64,000 nt of DNA from Candidatus Mcinerneyibacterium aminivorans (GCA_008086245.1 VSIX01000065.1:31295-95294); one strand, 5' to 3'. Positions 1-9,215 are shown, numbered from the stretch's first letter. Notes: generated by a model not told the origin, from the letters alone. Made by a program: numbers and translations.

Positions 1-946
1 CTCTTACATGTTCTTTTAATATTTTTCCAATTTTAAATAAAACTATATCTCCTTCTTTGTGTCCAAAATTATCATTGATGTATTTCAATTTATCAACATC
101 AATAAAACATATGGTAATCACTTTTATTCGTTTTCTGTTGTATTTGAAAATATTTTGAATTACTTCAAACAGTGCTCTTCTGTTTAGAAGGCTGGTTAAT
201 TCGTCTATATTTGCCTTCTTTTTTAACTTTCTTTGCAGAATTTCCTTTTCTTTAATTTCCTTTTCGAGTTCTTCATTCAAATCGTTTAATTTTAAATTTA
301 GTTCTTCCAGTTTGTCAACTTTACTCTGCAGTTTTTCTTTTTGTATTAGGTTTTTTTTCATTAAAAAATACTGCTTTAAAAAAAGTTTCCTTTTATAATT
401 ATAAAGAAGTAAAATTAATATAGTTATTATAAAGGGATTAACAAATAACAGTAGATTTTGCATATCGATATTGAGATAAAAAATTAACATTAGATACATA
501 TAACTCTGCGGAATTATCACAAGCCAGAAGTAATATTTTAAATAACCTGAAAATAAAAAAGATATTAATAAAATCAGTATTAATCCATCTACTGTGCCAA
601 GCTTTATGGACTTATCAATATTGTGTATTGAAAATATTGAAATTACAATATTTGAAACCATCATAATAAGGCTTAAAAGTATTAAATAGTGAAATATTTT
701 TATAAATTTAAATTTTTTTTTAAAATTTGAAAATGATATAACCAGGAAAGTGGACATGGTTATTATTGTTACAAGTCGAGAATAAATAAGAATAGGTATT
801 TCCACTATGAATAAATCCTGAAATGTGAAATACAGCAAAATTGGAATACCTATAAAGGATAATAATCTTCCTGTTGTCAGGCTAGTATAATTGATTACTT
901 CATCAATATTTTTATCACTGGTAATAAAATTGTTATATAATAACAT
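1..946 (-). CDS. Membrane-anchored GGDEF protein (diguanylate cyclase), C-terminus cut off by window edge
   Basis: Translating the minus strand from the ATG at 946-944 gives an open frame to the window edge (about 315 residues). The first 190 or so residues form several hydrophobic membrane segments. A charged coiled coil rich in K and E follows, then the start of a GGDEF domain: DELTSLLNRRAL and CFIDVDKLKYINDNFGHKEG are the classic alpha-helix and substrate-binding motifs of diguanylate cyclases. The GG(D/E)EF signature itself lies beyond the window, so catalytic activity cannot be judged. The likely role is c-di-GMP synthesis controlled by an integral membrane input domain that I do not recognise. 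It starts 18 nt after the HAD gene stop, so the two are probably cotranscribed. The shine-dalgarno-like AAAGG is about 14 nt upstream, a little far. Confidence 0.85.
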   Translation of the reverse strand, partial: MLLYNNFITSDKNIDEVINYTSLTTGRLLSFIGIPILLYFTFQDLFIVEIPILIYSRLVTIITMSTFLVISFSNFKKKFKFIKIFHYLILLSLIMMVSNIVISIFSIHNIDKSIKLGTVDGLILILLISFLFSGYLKYYFWLVIIPQSYMYLMLIFYLNIDMQNLLLFVNPFIITILILLLYNYKRKLFLKQYFLMKKNLIQKEKLQSKVDKLEELNLKLNDLNEELEKEIKEKEILQRKLKKKANIDELTSLLNRRALFEVIQNIFKYNRKRIKVITICFIDVDKLKYINDNFGHKEGDIVLFKIGKILKEHVR

Positions 947-964
947 ATTTATTACCAATACCTT

Positions 965-1636
965 TTAAATTTCATTATCTAATATCTCCATCGCTTTTTC
1001 AAAATTATTAATTAAGAAATCAGGATTAAATTTTTCGAGTTCTTCTTGTTTTCTACTGTTTTTTACAAAGATAATGGATTTTGAATTTAGATATTTTGCT
1101 ACATCAATATCTTTTTCCGTGTCTCCTATTACAAAAATATTATCAAATTTAAGATTGAAGTAATCTTGCGTTTTTTTTAATGCAGTTTCTGCAATTTTTC
1201 TTCTGGTTTCCCCGTCTTCTCCAAAACCTCCTATTTCAAAATATCTCCATAGTTCTATACTTTCAAGCTTGTATTTTGCACCAATTTTAAGATTTCCTGT
1301 TAATAGGGCAAGGTTTGCTTGTTTATTAATCAAAAATTTAATAAATTTTTTTACATTTATATTCGATTCCCAGATATTTTGTTTTGAAAATTTGGTTAAA
1401 TTTTCTTCATAATGTTGTAAAAAAATTTTATATATTGATTTCGTATATTTAATCTTGTGTTTTTCAAGAAATTCTTCAAAAATTTTTTTATCAGATCTTG
1501 CAGTAGTTTGAATTCCCTGAAGAGGATTTTTTATTGTAAACAATTCATTTAAAGTATTTTTATAAGCTAAATCGTTATCGGGTTTATCTTTTATTAAAGT
1601 ACCGTTTACATCAAAAAAAAACAAATATTCCTTCAT
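965..1636 (-). CDS. HAD-superfamily phosphatase-like protein with atypical DVNGT motif
   Basis: 223 residues, beginning right after a GAGGTG ribosome site. HAD motif I reads FFFDVNGTLI at residues 6-15. The nucleophile Asp9 is kept, but the second aspartate, the general acid/base in phosphatases, is Asn11. Motif II is LLTGN, and motif IV is VIGDTEKDID near the C-terminus, as in phosphoglycolate phosphatase-like class I-capped HADs. The helical stretch between motifs I and II fits an alpha-helical cap. The overall match to HAD hydrolases is firm; the substrate is unknown. The Asn substitution may slow dephosphorylation or shift chemistry (inference). It is the first gene of a two-gene minus-strand unit with the GGDEF gene. 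Confidence 0.85.
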   Translation of the reverse strand: MKEYLFFFDVNGTLIKDKPDNDLAYKNTLNELFTIKNPLQGIQTTARSDKKIFEEFLEKHKIKYTKSIYKIFLQHYEENLTKFSKQNIWESNINVKKFIKFLINKQANLALLTGNLKIGAKYKLESIELWRYFEIGGFGEDGETRRKIAETALKKTQDYFNLKFDNIFVIGDTEKDIDVAKYLNSKSIIFVKNSRKQEELEKFNPDFLINNFEKAMEILDNEI

Positions 1637-1658
1637 AACCTAACACCTCATTGTATTT

Positions 1659-1686
1659 ATAATATAAAATAAAAAATAAAAATCAA
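1659..1686 (-). promoter_or_regulatory. Probable promoter of the HAD/GGDEF unit
   Basis: Read on the minus strand, TTGATT (1686-1681) and TATTAT (1664-1659) are separated by 16 nt, about 20 nt before the GAGGTG ribosome site of the HAD gene. The surrounding DNA is so AT-rich that chance matches are likely. The rest of the 1637-1898 gap shows no other recognisable element. Confidence 0.4.
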
Positions 1687-1898
1687 GTAATAATTTTTTA
1701 TAGTATATTATATTACAAAAAAATATACTTCCAAGTGGGCTAAATGATTAAAATATTTAAACAGCAAATAATTTCAATATTAAATATTTTATAAGGAAAA
1801 ATAATCAAGACTAAAATGTTGATGGTTTTAATTATTTAAAATATAGTCAATAAAATTCTAAATATAGATTTTATAATTGATATTAAAATTTTTTAGCT

Positions 1899-1926
1899 TG
1901 ACATAAAAATATCTGTGTGATAATAT
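1899..1926 (+). promoter_or_regulatory. Sigma-70 type promoter of the tRNA cluster
   Basis: A perfect TTGACA box at 1899-1904 is followed about 16 nt later by TAATAT, ending about 16 nt before the first base of tRNA-Gly. This is the expected layout for a strong stable-RNA promoter. Confidence 0.75.
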
Positions 1927-1941
1927 TTTTTCCGTTAACAA

Positions 1942-2014
1942 GCGGGTATAGCTCAGTTGGTAGAGCACAACGTTGCCAACGTTGCTGTCGCCAGTTCGAG
2001 TCTGGTTACCCGCT
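1942..2014 (+). tRNA. tRNA-Gly (GCC)
   Basis: The acceptor stem GCGGGTA pairs with TACCCGC, and the anticodon stem CAACG/CGTTG closes loop TTGCCAA with anticodon GCC at 1975-1977. The T-arm contains GTTCGAGTC. The discriminator is T2014. No CCA is encoded, so the 3' end must be added by a CCA-adding enzyme. Confidence 0.97.
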
Positions 2015-2030
2015 TATATTTTTTTATAAA

Positions 2031-2103
2031 GGCAACGTAGCCAAGTGGTAAGGCGGTGGTCTGCAAAATCACTATTTCGCCGGTTCGAATCCGGCCGTTG
2101 CCT
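2031..2103 (+). tRNA. tRNA-Cys (GCA)
   Basis: The acceptor stem GGCAACG pairs with CGTTGCC. The anticodon loop CTGCAAA carries GCA at 2063-2065, and the T-loop is GTTCGAATC. The U discriminator (2103) is the expected identity element for tRNA-Cys. CCA is not encoded. It lies 16 nt after tRNA-Gly. Confidence 0.97.
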
Positions 2104-2109
2104 TGTTGT

Positions 2110-2196
2110 GCCTGGGTGGCGGAACTGGTAGACGCATCGGACTTAAAATCCGGTGGTCATCTTATGGCCGTGTCGGTTCGAGTCCGACCCCAGGTA
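2110..2196 (+). tRNA. tRNA-Leu (TAA)
   Basis: A class II tRNA of 87 nt with a long variable arm. The acceptor stem GCCTGGG pairs with CCCAGGT, giving a G1-U72 pair as in known tRNA-Leu. Loop CTTAAAA carries anticodon TAA at 2144-2146. The discriminator is A, as tRNA-Leu requires. CCA is not encoded. Confidence 0.97.
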
Positions 2197-2300
2197 TTCT
2201 TCCTAGATTATTTTTTCTTTTTAAAAATTTTATTGAAACAAAATCCTATTCAATCGTATTAATATAATGGAATAATAAACTAGAGATTTAGGAGGTCTAA

Positions 2301-4214
2301 ATGAATTTTAAAAAGATATTTTTGATGTTATTGCTTTTCTTAATTTCCATAGTTCTTGTTTATCCACAGGCAGATAATCTTGATAGATCCAGGATTGAAG
2401 AAAAATACAAATGGGATTTAACCGATATATATGAGAATTGGCAGGAATGGGAAGAAGATTTTAACAAAATGAAAGATATGATGAATGAGTTTGTTGAAAT
2501 GAAAGGTAAATTAAAAAAAGGTAGAAAAAATTTGCTGCAAGCTCTTGAGTTAAAAGATAAAATAGGAGCAATATCATATAAGGTTTATATGTATCCAATG
2601 TTACAATATGATTTAAATGCAAAAAATCAAACGGCTAGTGCTAAATTACAGCAGGCTAATATGTTATGGTCCAAATATAATACAAAAACTTCATGGCTTG
2701 AACCAGAGATATTAAATATAAAACAGAAGAGAATAAATAGATGGATCAAAAATGAACCTGAGTTAAAGAAATATGAGTATTTTGTTGATAAACTATTTCA
2801 TCAACAGCAGCATGTTTTAAATGAAGATCAGGAAGAATTGGTTTCATATTTTTATCCTGTTACCTATTCATTCGGGGATATTTATAATAAGTTAACTGTG
2901 GCCGATAGGGAATATCCTGATATTACCCTTTCTAATGGTGAAAAAGTTAAATTAACTTACGGACAGTATTCAAAAATAAGAAAAAATGATAATCTTACCC
3001 AGGCTGATAGGAAAAAGGCGTATAGAACTATTAATGAACTGTATGAAAAAAATATAAATTCTTTTGCCGAATTATACGCTAATGTTTGTCAAAGCGATTG
3101 GGCTCTTAGCCAGGCAAAAAATTACAAATCTTCACTTCAGAGAGAGTTATTTGGAAATAAAATTCCCGAGGATGTTTATATTAATTTAATAGAAACGGTT
3201 AAAAATCATACCGGTCCTTTAAAAAAATATATAAAACTTAAAAAGAAATATATATCTAAACGGAAAGATTTAAAAGAGTACAGGGCATGGGATACTGGAT
3301 TACGTCTTACAGATTTTGACAGAGAGTATCCTTATGAAAAAGCTTCGGATTGGGTTTTAAAAAGTGTAGAACCTCTTGGAGAAAAATATCAAAATAAAAT
3401 GAAAAAGCTTTTTAACAACCGCTGGATAGATGTTTATGAGAGTAAAAATAAAGAAACCGGAGCATATAATGCAGACGTTTACGGAGTTCACCCATATATT
3501 TTAATGAATTATAATGATACTTTAGACAGTGTTTTTACTATAGCTCATGAGTCAGGACATGCAATGCATTCTCTTTTATCCAATGAAAATCAGCCATACA
3601 TTACCCATAATGCCACAATTTTTGTTAGTGAAGTAGCCTCTACTTTTAACGAAAAAATGCTTCTTGATTTCCTTTTAGAAAAGATAAAAGATCCTAAAGA
3701 AAGAATAGCTCTTTTGAGACAGGAAATTACAAATATTACAGGTACTTTTTATTTCCAGACTTATTTGGCTGATTTTGAATTGCAGGCACACAAAAGAATA
3801 GAAGAAGGCAAGCCCCTTACTGTTCAAACTTTAAAAGATATTGAAAAAAAACTTACCGATCAATATTATGGGGACATCGTTAATGGTATTGAGGAATATG
3901 AGAATATTACCTGGGCCTTTATAGACCATATATATACCAAACCATTTTATGTATATCAGTATGCAACCTGTTTTGCATCTTCTGCTAAAATATATGAAGA
4001 TATTGTAAATGGAGAAACAAAAGAAAAAAGAGCAGAGGCAAGAGAAAAATACCTGGAACTTTTAAAATCGGGTGGAGATGATTATCCTATGAAACAGCTC
4101 AAAGATGCGGGAGTTGATTTAACTGAAAAAGAAACAATCATGGCAGTGATAAATCGTCTGGATTATCTTGTTAATAAACTTGAAGATGAACTAATCAAAT
4201 TGTACGGAGAGTAA
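2301..4214 (+). CDS. pepF: Exported oligoendopeptidase F family metallopeptidase (M3)
   Basis: 637 residues, starting 6 nt after AGGAGG. The M3 zinc site is HESGH at 416-420, with the third ligand Glu444 in FVSEVAST, so the enzyme should hydrolyse short peptides. The body matches oligoendopeptidase F, including the N-terminal helical region (KWDLTDIY is a typical PepF opening). The oddity is residues 1-22, KK followed by a long LLLFLISIVLV hydrophobic core ending YPQA, which look like a cleavable signal peptide. PepF is normally cytosolic, so this copy probably acts in the periplasm or outside the cell. It is monocistronic, with its own rho-independent terminator directly after the stop. Confidence 0.93.
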   Translation: MNFKKIFLMLLLFLISIVLVYPQADNLDRSRIEEKYKWDLTDIYENWQEWEEDFNKMKDMMNEFVEMKGKLKKGRKNLLQALELKDKIGAISYKVYMYPMLQYDLNAKNQTASAKLQQANMLWSKYNTKTSWLEPEILNIKQKRINRWIKNEPELKKYEYFVDKLFHQQQHVLNEDQEELVSYFYPVTYSFGDIYNKLTVADREYPDITLSNGEKVKLTYGQYSKIRKNDNLTQADRKKAYRTINELYEKNINSFAELYANVCQSDWALSQAKNYKSSLQRELFGNKIPEDVYINLIETVKNHTGPLKKYIKLKKKYISKRKDLKEYRAWDTGLRLTDFDREYPYEKASDWVLKSVEPLGEKYQNKMKKLFNNRWIDVYESKNKETGAYNADVYGVHPYILMNYNDTLDSVFTIAHESGHAMHSLLSNENQPYITHNATIFVSEVASTFNEKMLLDFLLEKIKDPKERIALLRQEITNITGTFYFQTYLADFELQAHKRIEEGKPLTVQTLKDIEKKLTDQYYGDIVNGIEEYENITWAFIDHIYTKPFYVYQYATCFASSAKIYEDIVNGETKEKRAEAREKYLELLKSGGDDYPMKQLKDAGVDLTEKETIMAVINRLDYLVNKLEDELIKLYGE

Positions 4215-4227
4215 TAAATAAAAAAAA

Positions 4228-4260
4228 GGGATAAATCCGAATGGATTTATCCCTTATCTT
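4228..4260 (+). terminator. Rho-independent terminator after pepF
   Basis: A perfect 11-bp stem (GGGATAAATCC with GGATTTATCCC) around a GAAT loop, preceded by an A-run and followed by TTATCTTT. It starts 14 nt after the pepF stop codon. Confidence 0.9.
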
Positions 4261-4400
4261 TGTAATCAAACTGTTAGATATCCATAAAATTACTAATCAA
4301 AAAGTTCAAATTTTAATTGAAATTGGTATATTAATTGAATGAATAATGAATTAACTTGAACTTACAATTATTTCCTCTATTCTATTTAAAGGTGATTTTA

Positions 4401-5252
4401 GTGGAATTTAAAATAGATAAAAGATTTGATGGAGCAAGACTTGATACCTTTATAAGGAAAAAGTATAAAAATAAAAAGCTCGGGTTTTTGTATAAATCTA
4501 TACGCAAGGGTGATGTCAAGGTTAATGATAAATCCAAAAATCCCTCTTTTAAACTACAAAAAGGTGATATTGTAACATTTGATGAAGAAATTGAAAATGA
4601 AAATAAGGAAGAAATTGAGCTTTCTGAAGATGAAAAAAAATTAATCACGGATTCAATAGTTTATGAAAATGATCGATTTCTATTGGTTAACAAATCATCC
4701 GGGTTGGTTGTTCACAAGGGTACTGGTCATGAATACGGGCTTCTGGAGATGTTAAAATCTTTTTATAACAATGATGACATTCATTTGATTAACAGGCTCG
4801 ATAAAGATACCTCCGGGTTAATTATTGCTTCCAAAAATATCATTGAAGCAAGAAAATTAAATAAAATGTTTAAAAACAGGAATGTGAATAAAAAATATTA
4901 TGCTGTTGTAAAAGGTGCTTCAAATGAAAATAATTTTAAAATAACAAAAAGAATAAAAAAAACCGGCAGCGGTGTCAAAATTTCTGATGAGGGAAAAGAA
5001 GCTATAACTCAATGCCGTATAATAAATAAAAATAAAAAATACTCTCTTCTTGATATAGACCTAATTACCGGGCGCAAACATCAAATTAGGATTCATCTTG
5101 CTGATTTTGGATTACCCATCATCGGAGATTATAAATATGGTGTTTCAAAAGGAAATAAAATGTATCTACTGTCATATAGCATAGAAATACCAGAATATGA
5201 TTTTAAATTTGAACTAGATATTCCAGAAGATTTTAAATTGTTTTTCAAATAA
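4401..5252 (+). CDS. RluA-family 23S rRNA pseudouridine synthase
   Basis: About 283 residues from a GTG start at 4401. That start is preferred because AAGGTGA lies just upstream; the frame stays open to a TTG at 4356, but that extension adds a hydrophobic stretch unlike the family. Residues 10-65 form an S4-like RNA-binding domain (RLDTFIRKK ... KGDIVTF). The catalytic motif INRLDKDTSGL carries the active-site Asp, and a later GRKHQIRIHL is the RluA C-terminal signature. It isomerises uridine in large-subunit rRNA (RluC/RluD type); the exact site cannot be read. Spacing to the next gene is short, so it may be cotranscribed with the ComB-like gene. Confidence 0.93.
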   Translation: MEFKIDKRFDGARLDTFIRKKYKNKKLGFLYKSIRKGDVKVNDKSKNPSFKLQKGDIVTFDEEIENENKEEIELSEDEKKLITDSIVYENDRFLLVNKSSGLVVHKGTGHEYGLLEMLKSFYNNDDIHLINRLDKDTSGLIIASKNIIEARKLNKMFKNRNVNKKYYAVVKGASNENNFKITKRIKKTGSGVKISDEGKEAITQCRIINKNKKYSLLDIDLITGRKHQIRIHLADFGLPIIGDYKYGVSKGNKMYLLSYSIEIPEYDFKFELDIPEDFKLFFK

Positions 5253-5291
5253 ATAAACAGAAGGCTGATTTTTAGTTTCAGGATTGTAATC

Positions 5292-5984
5292 ATGAATATT
5301 TGTATTAAAAAATTATTAGCAGGGGCTAAATCTGCCAAAGGATTGGCAGTTATAATTGATGTTTTCAGGGCTTTTTCAACCTGCTGTTACATTTTTGCTA
5401 ATAATGCAAAAAATATTATTGTGACTGATAATATTGAAATTGCATTTAAATTAAAACAGAATCATCCAGAATATTTTCTTATAGGAGAACGGGATGGAAA
5501 AAAGATTAAAAATTTTGATTTTGGGAATTCTCCTTATGAAATACAGGAAGTTGATTTTACCGAAAGAACCGTGATTTTAACCACCAGTGCCGGAACTAAG
5601 GGTTTAATTAATGCCAGTAATGCGGAGAAAATTATTACCGGAAGTTTTGTTAATGCGGATGCTATTATTAAATATATTAAGAATGGAAAATTTAAAAATA
5701 TATCGCTTGTAGCAATGGGAAATAATGGGAAAGTAATGAACAGAGAAGATCTATTGTGTGCTAGATATTTAAAAAAAAAGCTGCAGAATAAAAAAGTGAA
5801 TTATGATAAAGACAAGCTGGAATCAATATTAAAGCAAAATGCCGGCAGCCGGTTTTTTAATAGGTCAATAAAAGATTCATATCCCCAGGATTTTTATTTG
5901 AGTATAGATATAAACAAATTTGATTTTGTAGTTGAAGCTGAGCGAATTAAAAAAGATATCTTTCTCTTGAAAAATACAAACTAG
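5292..5984 (+). CDS. comB: ComB-like 2-phosphosulfolactate phosphatase family protein
   Basis: 230 residues. VIIDVFRAFSTCCYI, IGERDGKKI...FDFGNSP, LTTSAGTKG and the late NREDLLCARYL correspond in order to the conserved blocks of the ComB family (VIDVLRATST, ERxG, GNSP, TTSNGT, EDxxCA). ComB dephosphorylates 2-phosphosulfolactate in coenzyme M synthesis in methanogens, and bacterial homologues are widespread with poorly defined substrates. No other coenzyme M or sulfolactate genes are visible here, so the true reaction is open. The ribosome site before the ATG is weak. It follows the pseudouridine synthase by 39 nt. Confidence 0.8.
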   Translation: MNICIKKLLAGAKSAKGLAVIIDVFRAFSTCCYIFANNAKNIIVTDNIEIAFKLKQNHPEYFLIGERDGKKIKNFDFGNSPYEIQEVDFTERTVILTTSAGTKGLINASNAEKIITGSFVNADAIIKYIKNGKFKNISLVAMGNNGKVMNREDLLCARYLKKKLQNKKVNYDKDKLESILKQNAGSRFFNRSIKDSYPQDFYLSIDINKFDFVVEAERIKKDIFLLKNTN

Positions 5985-6051
5985 AGAAATTATTATCTTC
6001 TTGACTGTGAACCATAAATAATTTAGTTTGAATATAATAGTGGGGATGATG

Positions 6052-7143
6052 ATGGTAATATTATATATATCAAGTGTAATTTATTTAGTTCTGGCAGTTG
6101 TTACTCTATTTGGATTATTACAAACATACAAAAAAACAGAGAACATTTTAGATAAAACTGTTTCCATTGTTATTGTGGCAAGGAATGAAGAGAATAGCCT
6201 GGGAAATACCCTGAAAAGTATAAATAATCTGGAGCTGTCGGGACTGAAATGGGAAGTAATTTTGGTAAATGATGCTTCAAATGATGATACTCTTAAAATC
6301 ATGAAGGATTTTCAGAAAAATAATAAAAATGTTAAAATTATAAATTTAAAAAAGAAGGATGATAAGCTTCTTGGTAAAAAATTCGGAATAACAAAAGCTG
6401 TAGAAAAATCATCGTGTAATTATATTTTTATGACAGATGCCGATTGTATAGTACCCAAATACTGGATAAAGGATGCTTTGAAATATTTTACAGGCAGAGT
6501 TGGAATGCTTCTGGGGCACATTGAATACATTCATAATAGTTTTAAAGAGAAAATCGAAAATATTGAAACAATAGCCGGTTCTATTTTTACTTTTTCCTGG
6601 GCTTTCTATAATAACAGTCCTTACTGCAGAGGCGGAAATATGGCATTTAAAAAGAAAGCATTTGAAGATATAAATGGTTATAGGAATACTCCTAGGATGG
6701 CTTCAGGAGATGATACTTTCCTATTGCAAAAAATGAGGGAAAAGTTTAAAATTGTTCCTTTGTTTGAAAAAACTACTTTTATAAAAACTGCACTTGATAA
6801 AACAAGAACCGGGAGAAATGAGAGAAACAAGAGAAAGTTTGCAAAAAATTTTTTAATGAGACCACTAAATTTATCATTATTTTTATTTGGTATTTTCTAT
6901 CATTTATTACTGTTAATATTTATCTTTATATTCTATAATAATATTGTATTATGGCTGATTATAGCAGTTAAAACTGTAGTAGAGTATTTGTTATTTATAA
7001 TAGGAGCCATTAAGATGAATAGAATCAATTACATATTGCTGTATCCCATCTTTATCATTAAATTAATCTATAGAATAATTTATTATTCAGTTGCTGGAAT
7101 ACTAAAAGGCTACAGGTGGAAAAGTGAAAAAGAAATACACTAA
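6052..7143 (+). CDS. Membrane-anchored family 2 glycosyltransferase
   Basis: About 363 residues from ATG 6052, the third of three consecutive ATGs after TGGGG; an in-frame TTG at 6028 is less likely. An N-terminal membrane helix is followed by a GT-A fold. Its motifs are VSIVIVARNEE, ILVNDASNDDT (nucleotide-sugar site), FMTDADC (the DxD-type metal site), RGGNMAFKKKAFE and GDDTFLLQ. Three hydrophobic segments close the C-terminus. The enzyme probably transfers a sugar to a lipid or envelope acceptor on the inner membrane. Its 20-nt overlap with the next gene, a UPF0104 transporter-like protein, suggests a shared envelope or glycolipid role. Confidence 0.88.
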   Translation: MVILYISSVIYLVLAVVTLFGLLQTYKKTENILDKTVSIVIVARNEENSLGNTLKSINNLELSGLKWEVILVNDASNDDTLKIMKDFQKNNKNVKIINLKKKDDKLLGKKFGITKAVEKSSCNYIFMTDADCIVPKYWIKDALKYFTGRVGMLLGHIEYIHNSFKEKIENIETIAGSIFTFSWAFYNNSPYCRGGNMAFKKKAFEDINGYRNTPRMASGDDTFLLQKMREKFKIVPLFEKTTFIKTALDKTRTGRNERNKRKFAKNFLMRPLNLSLFLFGIFYHLLLLIFIFIFYNNIVLWLIIAVKTVVEYLLFIIGAIKMNRINYILLYPIFIIKLIYRIIYYSVAGILKGYRWKSEKEIH

Positions 7144-8065
7144 AATAATTTCATTTTTTTTAAAAGCATTGATTTTGATTGCTTTTATATATTATTTATC
7201 AATTAGAATTGAACCGAACAAACTTATAAAATATTTAAAGGATATAAAACTCTCTCTTTTTTTTATAGCTGTACTGCTTTTTATTTTAGGAAAGAGTTTA
7301 AATATTTTAAAGTGGAGATTTATTGTAAAAAGAAATACTGATGCTACAAATTATGAAATCATTGCATCCATGTTCGGAGGGTATACTCTTTCAATAATTA
7401 CTCCAGGCAGATTGGGGGAAATGGGAAGGTTTCTCTTTATTAAGAATGTTGATTCACGCGAAATTATTTCCTATACTGCCCTGGATAAAATTTTTAACAT
7501 AACTATAAATGTTTTTTTGGGTCTTTTTATTTTTATTTTTTTCCCCCTGCAATATTCTACTATTCTTAAAATAATTGTATTTTTCATAGCTTTTGTAATT
7601 TTTGCGATTATAATATGCTATATCTTTATACCCAAAAGAATCTATTACCTGCTTATGAAGGTTCCCTATTTAAGAAAGAAGAAAAACAAAAAATTTATAA
7701 AAATATTAAAGGAAAGTAATATAAAGGATAATTTTTTAATATTTCTTTTTTCTATCTCTACATATTTTTTCTTTCTTGTAGAATTTGTTTTTTTATCATT
7801 AGCTTTTAATTTAAATGCATATGCTGTCGCAGCAAAAGCATTCATGGTTTCATTATTTCTGAAAACAGTTTTACCTATTACTATAGCGGAATGGGGTATA
7901 AAGGAAATTTCTCTAATGGAATATTTTTCACTTGAAGGTTTTTCTTCAGAAATTGCTTTAGCTGCTGCTTTTTTTCTATATTTGATTAATATAATTCTTC
8001 CCTCAATTGTGGGATTGTTTTTTGTTTTAAAAGAAGGAGTCTATAATGGAAGAAAAGACAAATGA
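7124..8065 (+). CDS. UPF0104 / lysylphosphatidylglycerol synthase transmembrane-domain protein
   Basis: 313 residues from GTG 7124, preceded by AGGTGG inside the upstream gene. The protein has about eight membrane helices and the family marks GGYTLSIITPGRLGEMGRF near residue 85 and TILPITIAEWGIKE-type residues (LPITIAEWGIKEIS) near 250. This is the integral domain that in MprF flips lysyl-phosphatidylglycerol, and in AglD-like proteins accompanies glycosyltransferases. No synthetase domain is attached. It overlaps both neighbours by 20 nt, so GT2, this protein and the AI-2E permease are made together. A lipid-linked glycan flippase role is inference. Confidence 0.87.
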   Translation: MKKKYTKIISFFLKALILIAFIYYLSIRIEPNKLIKYLKDIKLSLFFIAVLLFILGKSLNILKWRFIVKRNTDATNYEIIASMFGGYTLSIITPGRLGEMGRFLFIKNVDSREIISYTALDKIFNITINVFLGLFIFIFFPLQYSTILKIIVFFIAFVIFAIIICYIFIPKRIYYLLMKVPYLRKKKNKKFIKILKESNIKDNFLIFLFSISTYFFFLVEFVFLSLAFNLNAYAVAAKAFMVSLFLKTVLPITIAEWGIKEISLMEYFSLEGFSSEIALAAAFFLYLINIILPSIVGLFFVLKEGVYNGRKDK

Positions 8066-9215
8066 AAAATTTATAATCCTCGGTCTTTTTGCCGTATTAA
8101 TAGGAATTTCAATAATTTATAACAACTTTTTAACTCCCCCTCTTGCAGCATTGTTTTTCTTCTATCTATTCTATCCCTATAGGAAAAATATCCTAATTAA
8201 ACGTTCTATAGTTATTGTGGGACTATTTCTTTTTATATGGATGTGGATTGAATTGAAATATCTTCTAATGCCTTTTGCTATTTCTCTTTTTCTGGCTTAT
8301 CTTTTTGACCCATTGATTGATATTTTATCAAAAAAAATAAAAAGAGGGTGGGCAGTATTTGTATTTCTTCTGTTTATTATAGGCCTTCTGGTGGTAATAT
8401 TAATATTTATAATACCTACTCTGATAGGTCAGATTAAAAATATCATAGAACTGGTTGGGAAGAATCAGCAGAAAATAATGAACTTTTTTGAACAAAAATG
8501 GCAGATATTAAGCGAAAGCAAATTGATAAATGCCGATACTTTTTCTTCAAAAATCCAAAATTTTATTAATAATTTATTAAATCAATTTATGTCTATATTT
8601 TCTGGTTTAACTGCAGTATTTCAAAGTATTTTTAACATCCTTATTGTTCCAGTTTTAACTTTTTATTTGTTGAAAGATTATGATAATATACTGGACTGGA
8701 TGTTTGATAAATTTTCAACCAAAAAAAGAAATAAACTTGAATCTGGATACAAGAGATTTAATATGATTTTTGGGCGGTATATAAGGGGTGTTTTAACCGA
8801 TGCACTTCTAGTAGGAATTTTGACATATATAGGATTAAAAATTATTGGGATTCAATTTGGTTTATTAATTGCATTAATTACAATGTTTTTTACATTACTA
8901 CCCTATATCGGAATTTGGATTTCATTTGGAATATCCGTTTTAATTGTGCTAACCAGCGGAGGAAATATTGTAGATATAATTTTTATGGCTATAGTCTATT
9001 TTTTGATACAGATTATAGAAAGTACTATAATTTATCCTAAAGTTGTTGGTAAAATGATTGGTATTCATCCGGTTGTAATAATGATGATGCTGTTGGTACT
9101 TGCTCATTTTATGGGAATTATCGGTTTTCTTATTGGAGTTCCCCTTACTGCATTGCTTTGGTATTTTATTGAGCAAAAAATTAATAAAAGTAAGGAAATT
9201 GATGAAGCTGGTTGA
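8046..9215 (+). CDS. AI-2E family (PerM/YdiK-type) transporter
   Basis: 389 residues, ATG 8046 after AAGGAG. The family layout is clear: N-terminal helices, a helix pair containing FAISLFLAYLFDPLIDIL, a long soluble loop (residues 130-190), then five C-terminal helices including FLIQIIESTIIYPKVVGKMIGIHPV, where the conserved E-P-x-V/G positions lie. Family members export autoinducer-2 or act as Na+/H+ antiporters, and the substrate cannot be read here. The gene overlaps UPF0104 upstream by 20 nt and sfsA downstream by 14 nt. Confidence 0.9.
   Translation: MEEKTNEKFIILGLFAVLIGISIIYNNFLTPPLAALFFFYLFYPYRKNILIKRSIVIVGLFLFIWMWIELKYLLMPFAISLFLAYLFDPLIDILSKKIKRGWAVFVFLLFIIGLLVVILIFIIPTLIGQIKNIIELVGKNQQKIMNFFEQKWQILSESKLINADTFSSKIQNFINNLLNQFMSIFSGLTAVFQSIFNILIVPVLTFYLLKDYDNILDWMFDKFSTKKRNKLESGYKRFNMIFGRYIRGVLTDALLVGILTYIGLKIIGIQFGLLIALITMFFTLLPYIGIWISFGISVLIVLTSGGNIVDIIFMAIVYFLIQIIESTIIYPKVVGKMIGIHPVVIMMMLLVLAHFMGIIGFLIGVPLTALLWYFIEQKINKSKEIDEAG

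Noticed and set aside
2056-2262. 68-residue open frame across tRNA-Cys and tRNA-Leu
   Set aside because: It translates the tRNA genes themselves, which fold cleanly; no ribosome site.
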